Source of the DNA: Eubacteriales bacterium
GTDB taxonomy: Bacteria; Bacillota; Clostridia; Oscillospirales; Oscillospiraceae
Reading direction: 5' to 3'
DNA: 64,000 nucleotides
Assembly (NCBI GenBank): GCA_030533415.1
Contig: JAUNJE010000005.1
Span: 46,836 to 110,835 of the forward strand
Shown: positions 53,567 through 61,773 of the stretch, in pieces
Numbering within the stretch: the first letter of the stretch is position 1
How the letters are laid out: each line of letters starts with the position of its first letter
The notes under the pieces: model-generated
The model's database searches: none
Told to the model about the DNA's origin: nothing
What the model saw: the letters and a program-made list of their open reading frames with translations, nothing else
Translations under genes and position numbers: made by a program

Positions 53567-53841
53567 TCAGGGTGTCGAAAAAGTAATTACAAACGTAGAA
53601 GTTTACCAATTTGCACTGCACCAAAGCCTCCCTTGTGCAAAGGGAGGTGGGGCGGCGCAAGCCGCCTCGGAGGGATTGTGCAGCTGAATGTTACGAATTC
53701 GCATTGGACTTCGGCGAAAAGGCAACATTTTACCGCGACAATCCCTCAGTCACGCTGTTCGCGTGACAGCTCAGCGCAAGGCACTCCCTTCGGTCGCCTT
53801 TGCACAAGGGAGCCTTGGGCGCTATAAGCGCCAGAGGGTTT
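53567..53841 (+). repeat. 275-bp intergenic repeat element, copy B (nested in R2)
   Basis: This copy is nearly identical to copy A at 16027-16301 in opposite orientation, with only scattered differences. It sits inside an R2 copy and is bounded by ccgtcaggcggtgc on the left and ccgccaggcggtgc on the right, which resemble a target duplication. No convincing gene lies within. Confidence 0.8.
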
Positions 53842-53903
53842 GCCGCCAGGCGGTGCCGTCTTTATAAAAATGAAACATTTTTATAAAGAAACCGTATTAT
53901 AAT
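53842..53903 (-). repeat. Intergenic repeat R2, copy c, right part
   Basis: This part contains the ggcggtgcc motif and an AT-rich stem around ataaaaatgaaacatttttat, matching the start of R2 copy a in reverse. Confidence 0.72.
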
Positions 53904-53910
53904 ATGGCCC

Positions 53911-53939
53911 TTGACGCATAACATCTGTTATGTTATAAT
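53911..53939 (+). promoter_or_regulatory. tetR promoter with operator filling the spacer
   Basis: -35 TTGACG (53911-53916) and -10 TATAAT (53934-53939) have a 17-bp spacer. Sixteen of the spacer bases form the palindrome CATAACA-TC-TGTTATG (53917-53932), so a bound repressor would exclude RNA polymerase. Confidence 0.85.
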
Positions 53940-53969
53940 GGGGATATCAGCGGATACGGAGGACTTGTC

Positions 53970-54563
53970 ATGCAGGCAGCGGAAACGGGGGCAAAAGAAA
54001 GATTGGTGGCTGCGGCCAAGGAAGAATTCCTTGCCCATGGCTTCAAAAATGCCTCCCTGCGGAAGATTTGCGCCAAGGCCGGCGTCACCACAGGGGCCTT
54101 ATATTTCTTTTTCCGCAGCAAAGAGGATCTTTTCTGTAGCATCGTCGAAAGGACACTGTCCCTCTATGAGGAGCTGATCCAGAGCATTCTTCAAAGCGAT
54201 TGGGAAGATCCCGCCACTGCACTGCAAAACGAAGAGCGGCTCATCCGCTTTCTGATGGCGCACAAGGAGGAATACCAGCTTATCCTCGAAAAATCGGCGG
54301 GAACCAAATACGAAGGGTTTTATGCCCAGTATCAGGCCCGTATGGAGGCCATCTGCAGCTCATACTTTGAGAAAAACGCCCCGGGAAATGGAAATCCGGA
54401 GCTGGTGAAGCTGCTTGTCAGCATGCGCCTGCAAGGCTACCTGGAACTGATGAAAGAAGCCATCACAGTTGAGGAGGCAATTCAATTGGCAAAATATATG
54501 GCCTGCTACGCCGACGCCGGGTTGGCTGCACTTATAAAGGTTCTGAACAGCGGAAAAAATTGA
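53970..54563 (+). CDS. TetR/AcrR-family transcriptional regulator
   Basis: The 197-residue protein starts at ATG 53970 after CGGAGG. It has a TetR helix-turn-helix (FKNASLRKICAKAGVTTGAL, YFFFRSKEDLF) and a ligand-binding helical C-terminus. The palindrome CATAACA-TC-TGTTATG in its own promoter and a related one before the methyltransferase gene suggest it represses both. Confidence 0.92.
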   Translation: MQAAETGAKERLVAAAKEEFLAHGFKNASLRKICAKAGVTTGALYFFFRSKEDLFCSIVERTLSLYEELIQSILQSDWEDPATALQNEERLIRFLMAHKEEYQLILEKSAGTKYEGFYAQYQARMEAICSSYFEKNAPGNGNPELVKLLVSMRLQGYLELMKEAITVEEAIQLAKYMACYADAGLAALIKVLNSGKN

Positions 54564-54592
54564 GCCTGATGCATGCCGTATCAGGCTTTTTT
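54564..54592 (+). terminator. Intrinsic terminator after tetR
   Basis: A 7-bp stem GCCTGAT/ATCAGGC is followed by TTTTTT, immediately after the stop codon. Confidence 0.85.
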
Positions 54593-54600
54593 ACATAACA

Positions 54601-54622
54601 GAACATAACAATCGTTATGTTC
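54601..54622 (+). promoter_or_regulatory. Second TetR operator, upstream of the methyltransferase
   Basis: Palindrome GAACATAAC-AATC-GTTATGTTC shares the CATAAC/GTTATG half-sites with the tetR operator. It lies about 80 bp before the methyltransferase start. Confidence 0.75.
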
Positions 54623-54701
54623 TGAGTCCCCTATACCAACGCACCCAAGGCCGCCTTTAACGGGCCTGCCAAAATTAAGAAAGGAAACGGAGTGATCCAT
54701 T

Positions 54702-55496
54702 ATGGAGAAAAAGGAAACCATCGGCGGCATCGCCGAAACTATGCTGCAAACCCTTTACGCGCGGGCAAAGGAGTCGGGCAAACCAAACCCTAAAATTTTC
54801 GACGCGAAGGCCATTGAGATCGTGCAAAAGATGCACTACGATTTTGGGCCGGCGGACAAAGACATTGTCATGTCAAGCGGGGTGGTGGCACGGACAATCG
54901 TTCTTGACCGCATGGTCAAGGACTATATAGCGGCGCATCCCGACTGCACAGTAATTAACATTGCCTGTGGAATGGACACCCGGTTTTACCGTGTGGATAA
55001 CGGCCGGATTCGCTGGTACAATCTGGATCTGCCCGTGACCATGGCCATCCGGAAAAAGTATATCGGCGAAAATGAGCGGGTCACACCGATTGAAGCATCG
55101 GCCATGGACAGCGCATGGACAGACAAAATAGAAACGGGATGCGGTCCCATCCTGGTAATTGTCGAGGGCCTGACCATGTATCTGGATGAGTCAGAGGTGA
55201 AACAAATCCTGACGGTTATTGACGCCGGATTCCCCGCTGCAACGGTATACATGGAAATTCTCAATCCGCTATTTGTCAAAAAGAACCTGGAGAAATCCAT
55301 ACGGCAAAGCGGTGCCGTGTTTACTTATGGAGCCAGAAGCGGACAGGCACTGGCGGATCTGGCGCCGTCCTTCCATTGGATAGAAGACAGAAGTCTTGTG
55401 GAAGGTATGGTTGAAATCGCTCCGGTTTACAAGATCCTGGGAAAAATCCCCTTTATCCAGAACCTTTCCAATAAAATCTGTGTACTCGAAAAATAA
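54702..55496 (+). CDS. Class I SAM-dependent methyltransferase (LCMT/PPM1 type)
   Basis: The 264-residue protein has the SAM site VINIACGMDTRFYRVDNG and VIVEGLTMYLDE, matching the leucine carboxyl methyltransferase/PPM family, whose bacterial members O-methylate small molecules, often in detoxification or natural-product tailoring. It is controlled separately from tetR by a matching operator. The substrate is unknown. Confidence 0.85.
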   Translation: MEKKETIGGIAETMLQTLYARAKESGKPNPKIFDAKAIEIVQKMHYDFGPADKDIVMSSGVVARTIVLDRMVKDYIAAHPDCTVINIACGMDTRFYRVDNGRIRWYNLDLPVTMAIRKKYIGENERVTPIEASAMDSAWTDKIETGCGPILVIVEGLTMYLDESEVKQILTVIDAGFPAATVYMEILNPLFVKKNLEKSIRQSGAVFTYGARSGQALADLAPSFHWIEDRSLVEGMVEIAPVYKILGKIPFIQNLSNKICVLEK

Positions 55497-55574
55497 CATT
55501 TCCTGGCCCCGGCGCCTTATGCTATTTCTTGATTCAATACTTTCATCAAGAAGACTTCAATTCTAGCAAATGAG

Positions 55575-55724
55575 TACTGTTTCTTTATAAAGAAGGCACC
55601 GCCTGACGGCGTTGCCGCTTTCGTGATTTTTAAGATAGAAAATCACGAAAACGCGTCTCATTATGATCTTCCTATTAAAAAGTTCCATTCTGACGAATGA
55701 AACTTTTTAATGGAATATCAGTAT
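55575..55724 (+). repeat. Hairpin-rich intergenic repeat R2, copy b
   Basis: This copy has the same order of motifs as copy a: tactgtttctttata, gcaccgcctgacggcgttgcc, a TCGTGATTTT/AAAATCACGA stem, cgtctcattatgatcttc, an AAAAAGTTCC/GAAACTTTTT stem and gaatatcagtat. Confidence 0.8.
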
Positions 55725-55731
55725 CAGTGCC

Positions 55732-55757
55732 GCGCCTTCTCCTTTAGGAGAGGGCGC
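55732..55757 (-). terminator. Possible terminator of the GH9-ROK-nagB operon
   Basis: A GC-rich stem GCGCC-TTCTCC/GGAGAG-GGCGC lies 18 bp after the nagB stop. No clear T-tract is seen on the minus strand, so its activity is uncertain. Confidence 0.4.
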
Positions 55758-55774
55758 TTTCCCTTGCGAAGGAA

Positions 55775-56512
55775 TTAAGCCATATCCGCCACATACTTTG
55801 CCGCGTCGGCATCCAGCAGGAATTCACAGTTGGGATGCAGCTGCAGGACAGAGGCGGGAATGTCCTCTGTGACGGGGCCTTTCAGCATCTGCCGCACCAT
55901 ATCCGCCTTGTGTTCTCCCTTGGCGATCAGGACGATATGCCGGGCGTGCATAATGGTCCGGATGCCCAGTGTCAGGCCGCCCAGCTCGTGGTCCGGCCCC
56001 ACCCCGGTCTCCCGGCGCACCCGGGCCTCGAAAATGGGATCCATGGGGGAGACCCAGGTCTCACTGCCGAAGGGGGTTCCCGGCTGGTTGATGCCGATGT
56101 GGCCGTTATAGCCCAGTCCCAGCATCTGCAGGTCGATGCCGCCCCTGGCCTCCAGCGCCTCCTGGAATTTGCGGCATTCCGCTTCGTAGTCGTCGGAGAT
56201 TGTCTGGGGCATCAGGAAGCGCTCCTCGGGAATGTTCAGCGGGCCGGCGATCTGCTCGGCGATCATGGTGTAGCAGCAGCCTTTGTAGCTGCGGGGCAGG
56301 TTGGTCAGCTCATCCACGTTGAACAGGGTGACCTTGCTGGTGTCAAAGGGGTACCGGCGGTAGATGTCGCTGACGATGGCATGCATATTCCCGGTGGTCT
56401 GCCCGGTGGACAGGCCGATGACCGAGTCCGGCTTTTTCAGCATCTGTCCGATGATGCGCCAGGCGGCAACGATGTCAAATTCTCTTTCGTCTTTGCAGAT
56501 GGTGATTTTCAT
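55775..56512 (-). CDS. nagB: Glucosamine-6-phosphate deaminase
   Basis: NagB converts glucosamine-6-phosphate to fructose-6-phosphate and ammonia. The 245 residues have GLSTGQTTGNMHAIV (33-47), the catalytic acid in DELTNLP (67-73), GLGYNGHIGINQPGTPF and a C-terminal GEHKADMV. It overlaps the ROK kinase gene by 4 bp and is the final step for both the nan and GH9 routes. Confidence 0.95.
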   Translation of the reverse strand: MKITICKDEREFDIVAAWRIIGQMLKKPDSVIGLSTGQTTGNMHAIVSDIYRRYPFDTSKVTLFNVDELTNLPRSYKGCCYTMIAEQIAGPLNIPEERFLMPQTISDDYEAECRKFQEALEARGGIDLQMLGLGYNGHIGINQPGTPFGSETWVSPMDPIFEARVRRETGVGPDHELGGLTLGIRTIMHARHIVLIAKGEHKADMVRQMLKGPVTEDIPASVLQLHPNCEFLLDADAAKYVADMA

Positions 56513-57465
56513 TTCCGTTCCTCCATTCCGGTGATCGCGTTGCTGCAGGCCCCCAGAAGCCCGATATAGCCCGGGTCCAAAGCGGTCAGCATAACGCCGT
56601 TGGTCACATAGCGAATTGTATAGGGATTCAGTTTTTCCATTACCTTGTGGTATAGGAAGCCGTCCGACATGACGCCGCCCCCTAGGACGACGGTGTCCGG
56701 ATCATTGAAGCGGACCAGGTTCATGATCAGATTGGCAATGGCAGCGGCGGCGTTGTCCGTCAAAACCCGGCACAGGGGATCCTGGCCGTAAAGGCGGAAC
56801 ACCTCCGCAACGCTGATCCGGCCTTCCGGGGGAATTGTCAGAAGGGTATCCGGGTACGCGGGGGCCAGGAGCCGCCCGCAGCGGTCAAAGCCCAGGCCGG
56901 AGGCCACCGGCTCTACGCAGTCCGTCCTGCCGCATTCGCAGGGGACCCTCAGGTCAAGGCCGGAGGAGGTGTGGCCCACTTCGCCGGCGTTGCAGTGTCC
57001 GCCGGTGATCAGACGCCCGCCGCTGACGAATCCGGCGGCAATCCCGGTGCCGATGTTGATATAGATCAGGTCCCGGGAGCTACGGCCGCAGCCAAACAGC
57101 AGCTCGGCCTTGGTGGCGCTGCGGACATCGTTGTCCACGAAGCAGGGCATGCCGTAGCGCTGTGCCAGGATTTTCCCGATTTCCACGGTTTCCTTCCTGT
57201 CCGGGGAAATTTCGTACCAGATGCCGGTTTTGCTGTCAATGCGGCCCACCATGCCGGTGCCGATGGCCTGTGCCGCGCAGCCGGGGGTCTCCAGAAAATC
57301 GTCCAGCCCCTTTTGGATCAGGGCCAGCGCCTGTGCCTGGTTTAACCGGCCGGAGGGATATTTTTTGGTGCGCAGGATCTTTCCTGACGCATCCACTTCC
57401 CCGATCAGCAGCTTCGTGCCGCCCAGATCGACACCGATGTAGGTTTTTGTATCCAAGGGCTTCAC
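56509..57465 (-). CDS. ROK-family sugar kinase, probable N-acetylglucosamine/glucosamine kinase
   Basis: The 318-residue kinase starts at GTG 57465 after GGAAATGAG. It has the phosphate loop GVDLGGTKLLIGEVD, the zinc motif CECGRTDC, VDNDVRSATKAE and INIGTGIAAGFV. Genomic coupling to nagB and GH9 argues for GlcNAc or GlcN as substrate rather than glucose. It could also serve the epimerase product of the nan pathway. Confidence 0.88.
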   Translation of the reverse strand: MKPLDTKTYIGVDLGGTKLLIGEVDASGKILRTKKYPSGRLNQAQALALIQKGLDDFLETPGCAAQAIGTGMVGRIDSKTGIWYEISPDRKETVEIGKILAQRYGMPCFVDNDVRSATKAELLFGCGRSSRDLIYINIGTGIAAGFVSGGRLITGGHCNAGEVGHTSSGLDLRVPCECGRTDCVEPVASGLGFDRCGRLLAPAYPDTLLTIPPEGRISVAEVFRLYGQDPLCRVLTDNAAAAIANLIMNLVRFNDPDTVVLGGGVMSDGFLYHKVMEKLNPYTIRYVTNGVMLTALDPGYIGLLGACSNAITGMEERK

Positions 57466-57466
57466 C

Positions 57467-59818
57467 TCATTTCCTGTAGTCCGCGCACAGCAGCAGCCAG
57501 TGGCTGGCCGCGCCGACCCAGACTTCCCGGAAGGTGGCGTTGTTGTTCTGGGGCCAATAGGGAACGTCCTCGTTGCCGTAGGTTTCCACGCCTACGGGAA
57601 TCTCTCCCACACATTCGCCGCAGAGCACGCCATATTGGCGGCAGTAGTTTTCCCCAGCACCGTAAATCAGGGACTGGCCGAAGGGATTCTTGCCCCACAT
57701 CCAGTACATCTGCTCCCGTCCCAGCTGCAGAAGTTCCTCGTCGTCAAAGTAGCGGCCCAGCAGGGAGGCAGCCTTGCCCATGGAGAGCATGACCGCCGTA
57801 TTGCCCCGGAAGGAGAACCACACCGGGAAATTCCGGAGCACGAAGCCGTCACCCAGGGGCTTGCCCTGGGCAAGCTGCTGGCGGTAGTTTTCCGCTTCCT
57901 TGGCGTAATCGCAGGCCACATGGAGCCAGGGGAAGGTTTCAGCGTCCCCGGCTTCGTCCAGCTTGTGGATACCGGCAGGCAGCATGCCGTAGGGAGCGGT
58001 ATTTCCGGCGATGGCCTTGAGATAGCCGCCGTACAGCGCCATGGCGGCTTCCCAGGTCCCCTTTTCCGGGGAATCGGGCTGGGTGCGGCACAGGGCGTCC
58101 AGGGCCTGCATAAACTGATGCTCCCGGGACTGGTGGTTGAAATGGACGATGGTTTTGTGGGTTTCGTCCCGGTAGAAGAAGCCCCGCAGCGGTGCGTTTG
58201 GCCCCTGCTCCTGGCAGGCCAGCAGCTTCTTTGCCGTATCCCGGGCGGCGGAAGCGTATACTTCCTCCCCGGAGGCGGCGTACAGGCAGCTGGCCGCCCA
58301 GACGGTTACGGCGTAATACTGGGACAGGCCGCTGTTGTAGGTGTGCTCGAACATGTTTGCCGGATCGACCCCGGTTTGGGCAAATTTCTCCCGGGCAAAG
58401 GCGAAGTCCTCTTTTGCCGCGTGAAGGGCGTTGGAGGCCAGTTCGTCATCGTAGCCCTTCAGCGTCTCGGCGGCATAGGCTTCGATGCCGGAGAACAGGA
58501 AATTTTCAAAGGCGTGGTTGTGGACTCTTGCCTGCACATCGTCAAAATTGCCCATCAGGTTATCCGTAAACCGGGTGGCGCCGGCGCTGGTGGCCCGGTA
58601 ACCGTCACCGAACCGGGTGCGCAGGATGAAGTCCAGGCCCCACTGGGCCTCCTCCATCAGCCGCAGATACAGCATTTGGTCGCCGGCGCAGCGGCGGGCG
58701 TTTTCGAACAGGGCCTGCACCACTTCCCCGGTCTGGGCCGCCTGCTGGGAGACATCTCCGGCATCATGCCAGCCGCCGGCAAAGGTAATGGTTTCGCCCT
58801 TGTGGTTGGCCAGAACGTCCTGATGGCAGATGCCATGCTTGCCCGGCACCGGGAAGCCGCAGCGCTCGCAGAAGAAGAAATTGACCACCTTCCACAGGCT
58901 TTCCGCCGCCAAATCCGGCTCGATCTCAAAGCATCCGCTTTTTTGCTCCCCAGCCCTTAAATAGTAGCGGCCAGGGGTGGAGAAACAGCTGAAATCCAGC
59001 ACGCTGAAGCGGCCCCGCTCGTTTTCCAGCTGCTGCACTTCCCCGGAATGGACCACGGCTCCGCTTTCGGCGTCCACCAGCTCGAAACGGTTGGCCGTTA
59101 CGGTTCCGACGGCGGTTTTGGTGCCGCTGGGCCAATAGCCCACGGTGGAGAGGTGGATGCAAGGCTCCGAATCGGACCAGCCATGCTCGTGCTCGGGGTG
59201 CGCCACCCGCTCAAGGCGGATATCCCGGTAGTCGTATTCCAGCTCCGTCCCGGCGCAGATATCGTGTCCGCTGCAGAAAACATAGAAGCAAAGATTGCAG
59301 ACGGCGTCCCGGGGCATGGCCGCAAACTCCCAGATGCACTCAGCCCACTGGTTGTTTTTCAGGTCGAATACCGTGGCACCCTCCCGGAAATAGGGGTCCG
59401 GAATGGGGATTTCTCCCCGGTTGACCACGGCCACATTCAGGTGCAGGATCCTGGCGCCCCGGATCCGGGGACGGACCCAGAAGCGCAGGCGGTTATAGCC
59501 CCGCCAGTCCTGGGCCTTAAAGGTAAAGTCCAGCCGCGCAGTGCCGAAATTGGCATAATCCCCGTCCGGGGCGGCGCCCTCGGGCCATTCATTGGCGCGC
59601 AGCGGCGCCCGGACCGTCAGAACCTCACCGCCGCACACCAGGGACGCGACTCCGCCGGCGGTGGGCTTTGCCACCGCTTTGCCGTTTCCGTACAGCACTT
59701 TGGAAGCAAGCACGGCTTTGCCTGGGAATTTGCTTTCCAGAGAGCGTTCCGGATGCAGCGGCAGCGGACGGTGAAGGTACAGGCTGTCACGCAGCTCCTG
59801 ACGAAATTCTTCCCGCAT
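57467..59818 (-). CDS. Glycoside hydrolase family 9 protein, cytosolic
   Basis: The 783-residue protein has an N-terminal beta-sandwich (CelD-N-like, about 1-320, including a CIHLSTVGYWPSGTKTAVG stretch) and a GH9 (alpha/alpha)6 catalytic domain. The latter has GGWHDAGDVSQQAAQTGE with the paired catalytic-base Asp, NPFGQSLIYGAG and a final NNATFREVWVGAA region with the expected Glu. No signal peptide, dockerin or carbohydrate module is seen, so it works on imported oligosaccharides. Its operon with a sugar kinase and nagB suggests an exo-beta-D-glucosaminidase, known in GH9, rather than an endoglucanase. Confidence 0.88.
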   Translation of the reverse strand: MREEFRQELRDSLYLHRPLPLHPERSLESKFPGKAVLASKVLYGNGKAVAKPTAGGVASLVCGGEVLTVRAPLRANEWPEGAAPDGDYANFGTARLDFTFKAQDWRGYNRLRFWVRPRIRGARILHLNVAVVNRGEIPIPDPYFREGATVFDLKNNQWAECIWEFAAMPRDAVCNLCFYVFCSGHDICAGTELEYDYRDIRLERVAHPEHEHGWSDSEPCIHLSTVGYWPSGTKTAVGTVTANRFELVDAESGAVVHSGEVQQLENERGRFSVLDFSCFSTPGRYYLRAGEQKSGCFEIEPDLAAESLWKVVNFFFCERCGFPVPGKHGICHQDVLANHKGETITFAGGWHDAGDVSQQAAQTGEVVQALFENARRCAGDQMLYLRLMEEAQWGLDFILRTRFGDGYRATSAGATRFTDNLMGNFDDVQARVHNHAFENFLFSGIEAYAAETLKGYDDELASNALHAAKEDFAFAREKFAQTGVDPANMFEHTYNSGLSQYYAVTVWAASCLYAASGEEVYASAARDTAKKLLACQEQGPNAPLRGFFYRDETHKTIVHFNHQSREHQFMQALDALCRTQPDSPEKGTWEAAMALYGGYLKAIAGNTAPYGMLPAGIHKLDEAGDAETFPWLHVACDYAKEAENYRQQLAQGKPLGDGFVLRNFPVWFSFRGNTAVMLSMGKAASLLGRYFDDEELLQLGREQMYWMWGKNPFGQSLIYGAGENYCRQYGVLCGECVGEIPVGVETYGNEDVPYWPQNNNATFREVWVGAASHWLLLCADYRK

Positions 59819-59859
59819 GATAGGATCCTCCTATTTCCTTATTTATCTCCATGTTAATA

Positions 59860-59873
59860 TGAAAACCTTTTCA
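59860..59873. promoter_or_regulatory. LacI operator, proximal to the GH9 operon
   Basis: Perfect palindrome TGAAAA-CC-TTTTCA lies 42 bp upstream of the GH9 start codon, in the divergent intergenic region with lacI. Confidence 0.75.
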
Positions 59874-59947
59874 TTTCAAGAAGCAAAAGCACACAATTTT
59901 GCCATAAAATTTTTGCCTAATTTTGCAATTCAAAAGCATTCTGCCTA

Positions 59948-59976
59948 TTGAAAACTTTTTCATTATGGGGTATACT
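59948..59976 (+). promoter_or_regulatory. lacI promoter with a second LacI operator
   Basis: -35 TTGAAA (59948-59953) and -10 TATACT (59971-59976) are 17 bp apart. TGAAAACTTTTTCA (59949-59962), one mismatch from the proximal operator, overlaps the -35 box, predicting autorepression. Confidence 0.75.
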
Positions 59977-60017
59977 CTTGCCATAGGCAGCACCATCTGC
60001 CCCAAAGGAGGGAGCGT

Positions 60018-61100
60018 ATGAACCGCCCTGTCACCATCGTACAGATCGCGAAAGAAAGCGGCGTATCCATTTCCACGGTGTCCCGGGTCATGAACGGCAC
60101 GGCCCCGGTTTCGGAGACCACCCGGGCAAGGGTCAATGAGGTGATCCAAAAGCACCACTATACCCCCAACGCCTTTGCCCGCAGCCTGATTAACCGCCAG
60201 AGCATGACCATCGGCATCATCATGCCCGATATTTCCAATCCCTATTTTTCCGCCATGTTCAGTGAATTTGAGCATGCGGCCCAGGAGGCGAACTACTCGC
60301 TTTTGCTGTGCAACACCTCCTTCTGCGCCGCAAGGGCCGGGGAGATGACCAGGCGGGAGCTGGACTATTTCCAGATGATGCTGGATAAAAACGTGGACGG
60401 GGTCGTGGTCGCCGGAGGCCAGGCGGATCTGCTGGAAGTGAGCGGTGCGTACCGGGATGCTTTGGGGCACCTGGCATCCTCCGTTCCGGTGGTGGTGCTG
60501 GGCAATCCCATCCCGGAGGTAAATTGCCGGTTCATTCAGCGGGAACGGGGCCAGGGGGTGTTTTCCGCCGTCAACTATCTGGCGTCCCTGGGTCACAGGC
60601 GGATCGCTTTTGTGGGCGGAGAGGATGGAGTCGGCATCACCTCCGCCAGGCTTCGGGCTTACCAGGACGCGCTGGCCGCCCTGCGGCTGCCCGGAGAACG
60701 GGAGCTGGTCCGTCTTTCCGATTACTACACCCCGGATGGCTACCGCGCGGCCAGGGAGCTGCTTGCCAGCGGCACGTCCTTCACCGCGCTGCTGGCCATG
60801 AACGACAATGTGGCCCTGGGAGCATACCGTGCTCTGGCGGACGCGGGATTACGGGTGCCCCAGGATGTGTCCGTCATCAGCTGTGACCAGTTCTATTCCG
60901 CGGATTATCTGGTGCCCCGGCTGACCAGCGTGGACCAGCACAACGAGCTTTTTGGCCGTTTCATCATCAATGCCCTTTTGGGCGCCATCAACGGGGTGCA
61001 GGAGGATGTTTCCCTGACCTATCATCCGGAGCTGGTGGTCCGCGAAAGCTGCGCGCCGCCGGCCCCTGCCTCCCGCTGGTGCGGGACGGCGTCACCCTGA
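60018..61100 (+). CDS. LacI-family transcriptional regulator
   Basis: The 360-residue regulator starts at ATG 60018 after AAAGGAGG. It has a LacI helix-turn-helix (TIVQIAKESGVSISTVSRVMNG), a hinge near residue 50 and a periplasmic-binding-protein-like sensor domain (IGIIMPDISNPYFSAM; AMNDNVALGAYRAL; VSVISCDQFYSADYLVPRLTSV). Divergent placement and two matching palindromes predict control of both the GH9-ROK-nagB operon and its own operon. Confidence 0.94.
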   Translation: MNRPVTIVQIAKESGVSISTVSRVMNGTAPVSETTRARVNEVIQKHHYTPNAFARSLINRQSMTIGIIMPDISNPYFSAMFSEFEHAAQEANYSLLLCNTSFCAARAGEMTRRELDYFQMMLDKNVDGVVVAGGQADLLEVSGAYRDALGHLASSVPVVVLGNPIPEVNCRFIQRERGQGVFSAVNYLASLGHRRIAFVGGEDGVGITSARLRAYQDALAALRLPGERELVRLSDYYTPDGYRAARELLASGTSFTALLAMNDNVALGAYRALADAGLRVPQDVSVISCDQFYSADYLVPRLTSVDQHNELFGRFIINALLGAINGVQEDVSLTYHPELVVRESCAPPAPASRWCGTASP

Positions 61101-61125
61101 TACGATTTTGAATGGGAGGGATTTT

Positions 61126-61773
61126 ATGCAAGGCCTGTTTTCTCCGGATTCCAAATTCATGCGGGCAATGAGCCGGATCGGCGACCTGCTGCTGCTGAAT
61201 GTGCTTTATCTGCTTACCTGTGTGCCGGTCTTTACCATCGGTGCTGCCAATACTGCCCTGTATACGGTATGCTTCCGTTTCGGAACGGACCGGGAGGAGG
61301 GGGTCATCAGAAGCTATTTCCGGGCGTTCCGGGATAATTTTAAGCAGGGAACGGTACTTTGGCTCATCGTGCTTCTGTGCGGAGCCACAGCGTGCCTGAA
61401 TACATATGTCTTTTACGTCATGCCTGGGGCCATCCGCTATGCCTTTGTGGTATGCGCCATTTTGTTCCTGCTGGTGCTGCTGATTGCCGGCTATATTTTC
61501 CCGCTGCTCAGCCAGTTCAACAACGACAACAAATCCACCCTGCGAAACGCGCTGATCCTGAGTATTGGCTATCTGCCCCGGTCCGTGCTGGTCACCGCGC
61601 TGAATGTGTTTCCCTTTGCGCTGATGCTGCTGGATTTTTACAGCTTTTTGCAGGCGGGATTTTTCTGGGTGGCCCTGTATTTCGCCGCGGCGGCCTACGG
61701 GAATACCTTTCTGCTGAGAAAAGTCTTTGCCCCTTATCTGAAAGGGGAAGAAAACAAGGAGGAAATTTTATGA
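61126..61773 (+). CDS. DUF624 (YesL-type) membrane protein
   Basis: The 215-residue protein has about five hydrophobic segments and the DUF624 signature LLLLNVLYLLTCVPVFTIGAANTALY. It starts at ATG 61126 after GGGAGGG, 25 bp after lacI, and overlaps the next gene by 4 bp. Its co-occurrence with sugar regulators matches the DUF624 gene at 50160; the function is unknown. Confidence 0.87.
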   Translation: MQGLFSPDSKFMRAMSRIGDLLLLNVLYLLTCVPVFTIGAANTALYTVCFRFGTDREEGVIRSYFRAFRDNFKQGTVLWLIVLLCGATACLNTYVFYVMPGAIRYAFVVCAILFLLVLLIAGYIFPLLSQFNNDNKSTLRNALILSIGYLPRSVLVTALNVFPFALMLLDFYSFLQAGFFWVALYFAAAAYGNTFLLRKVFAPYLKGEENKEEIL

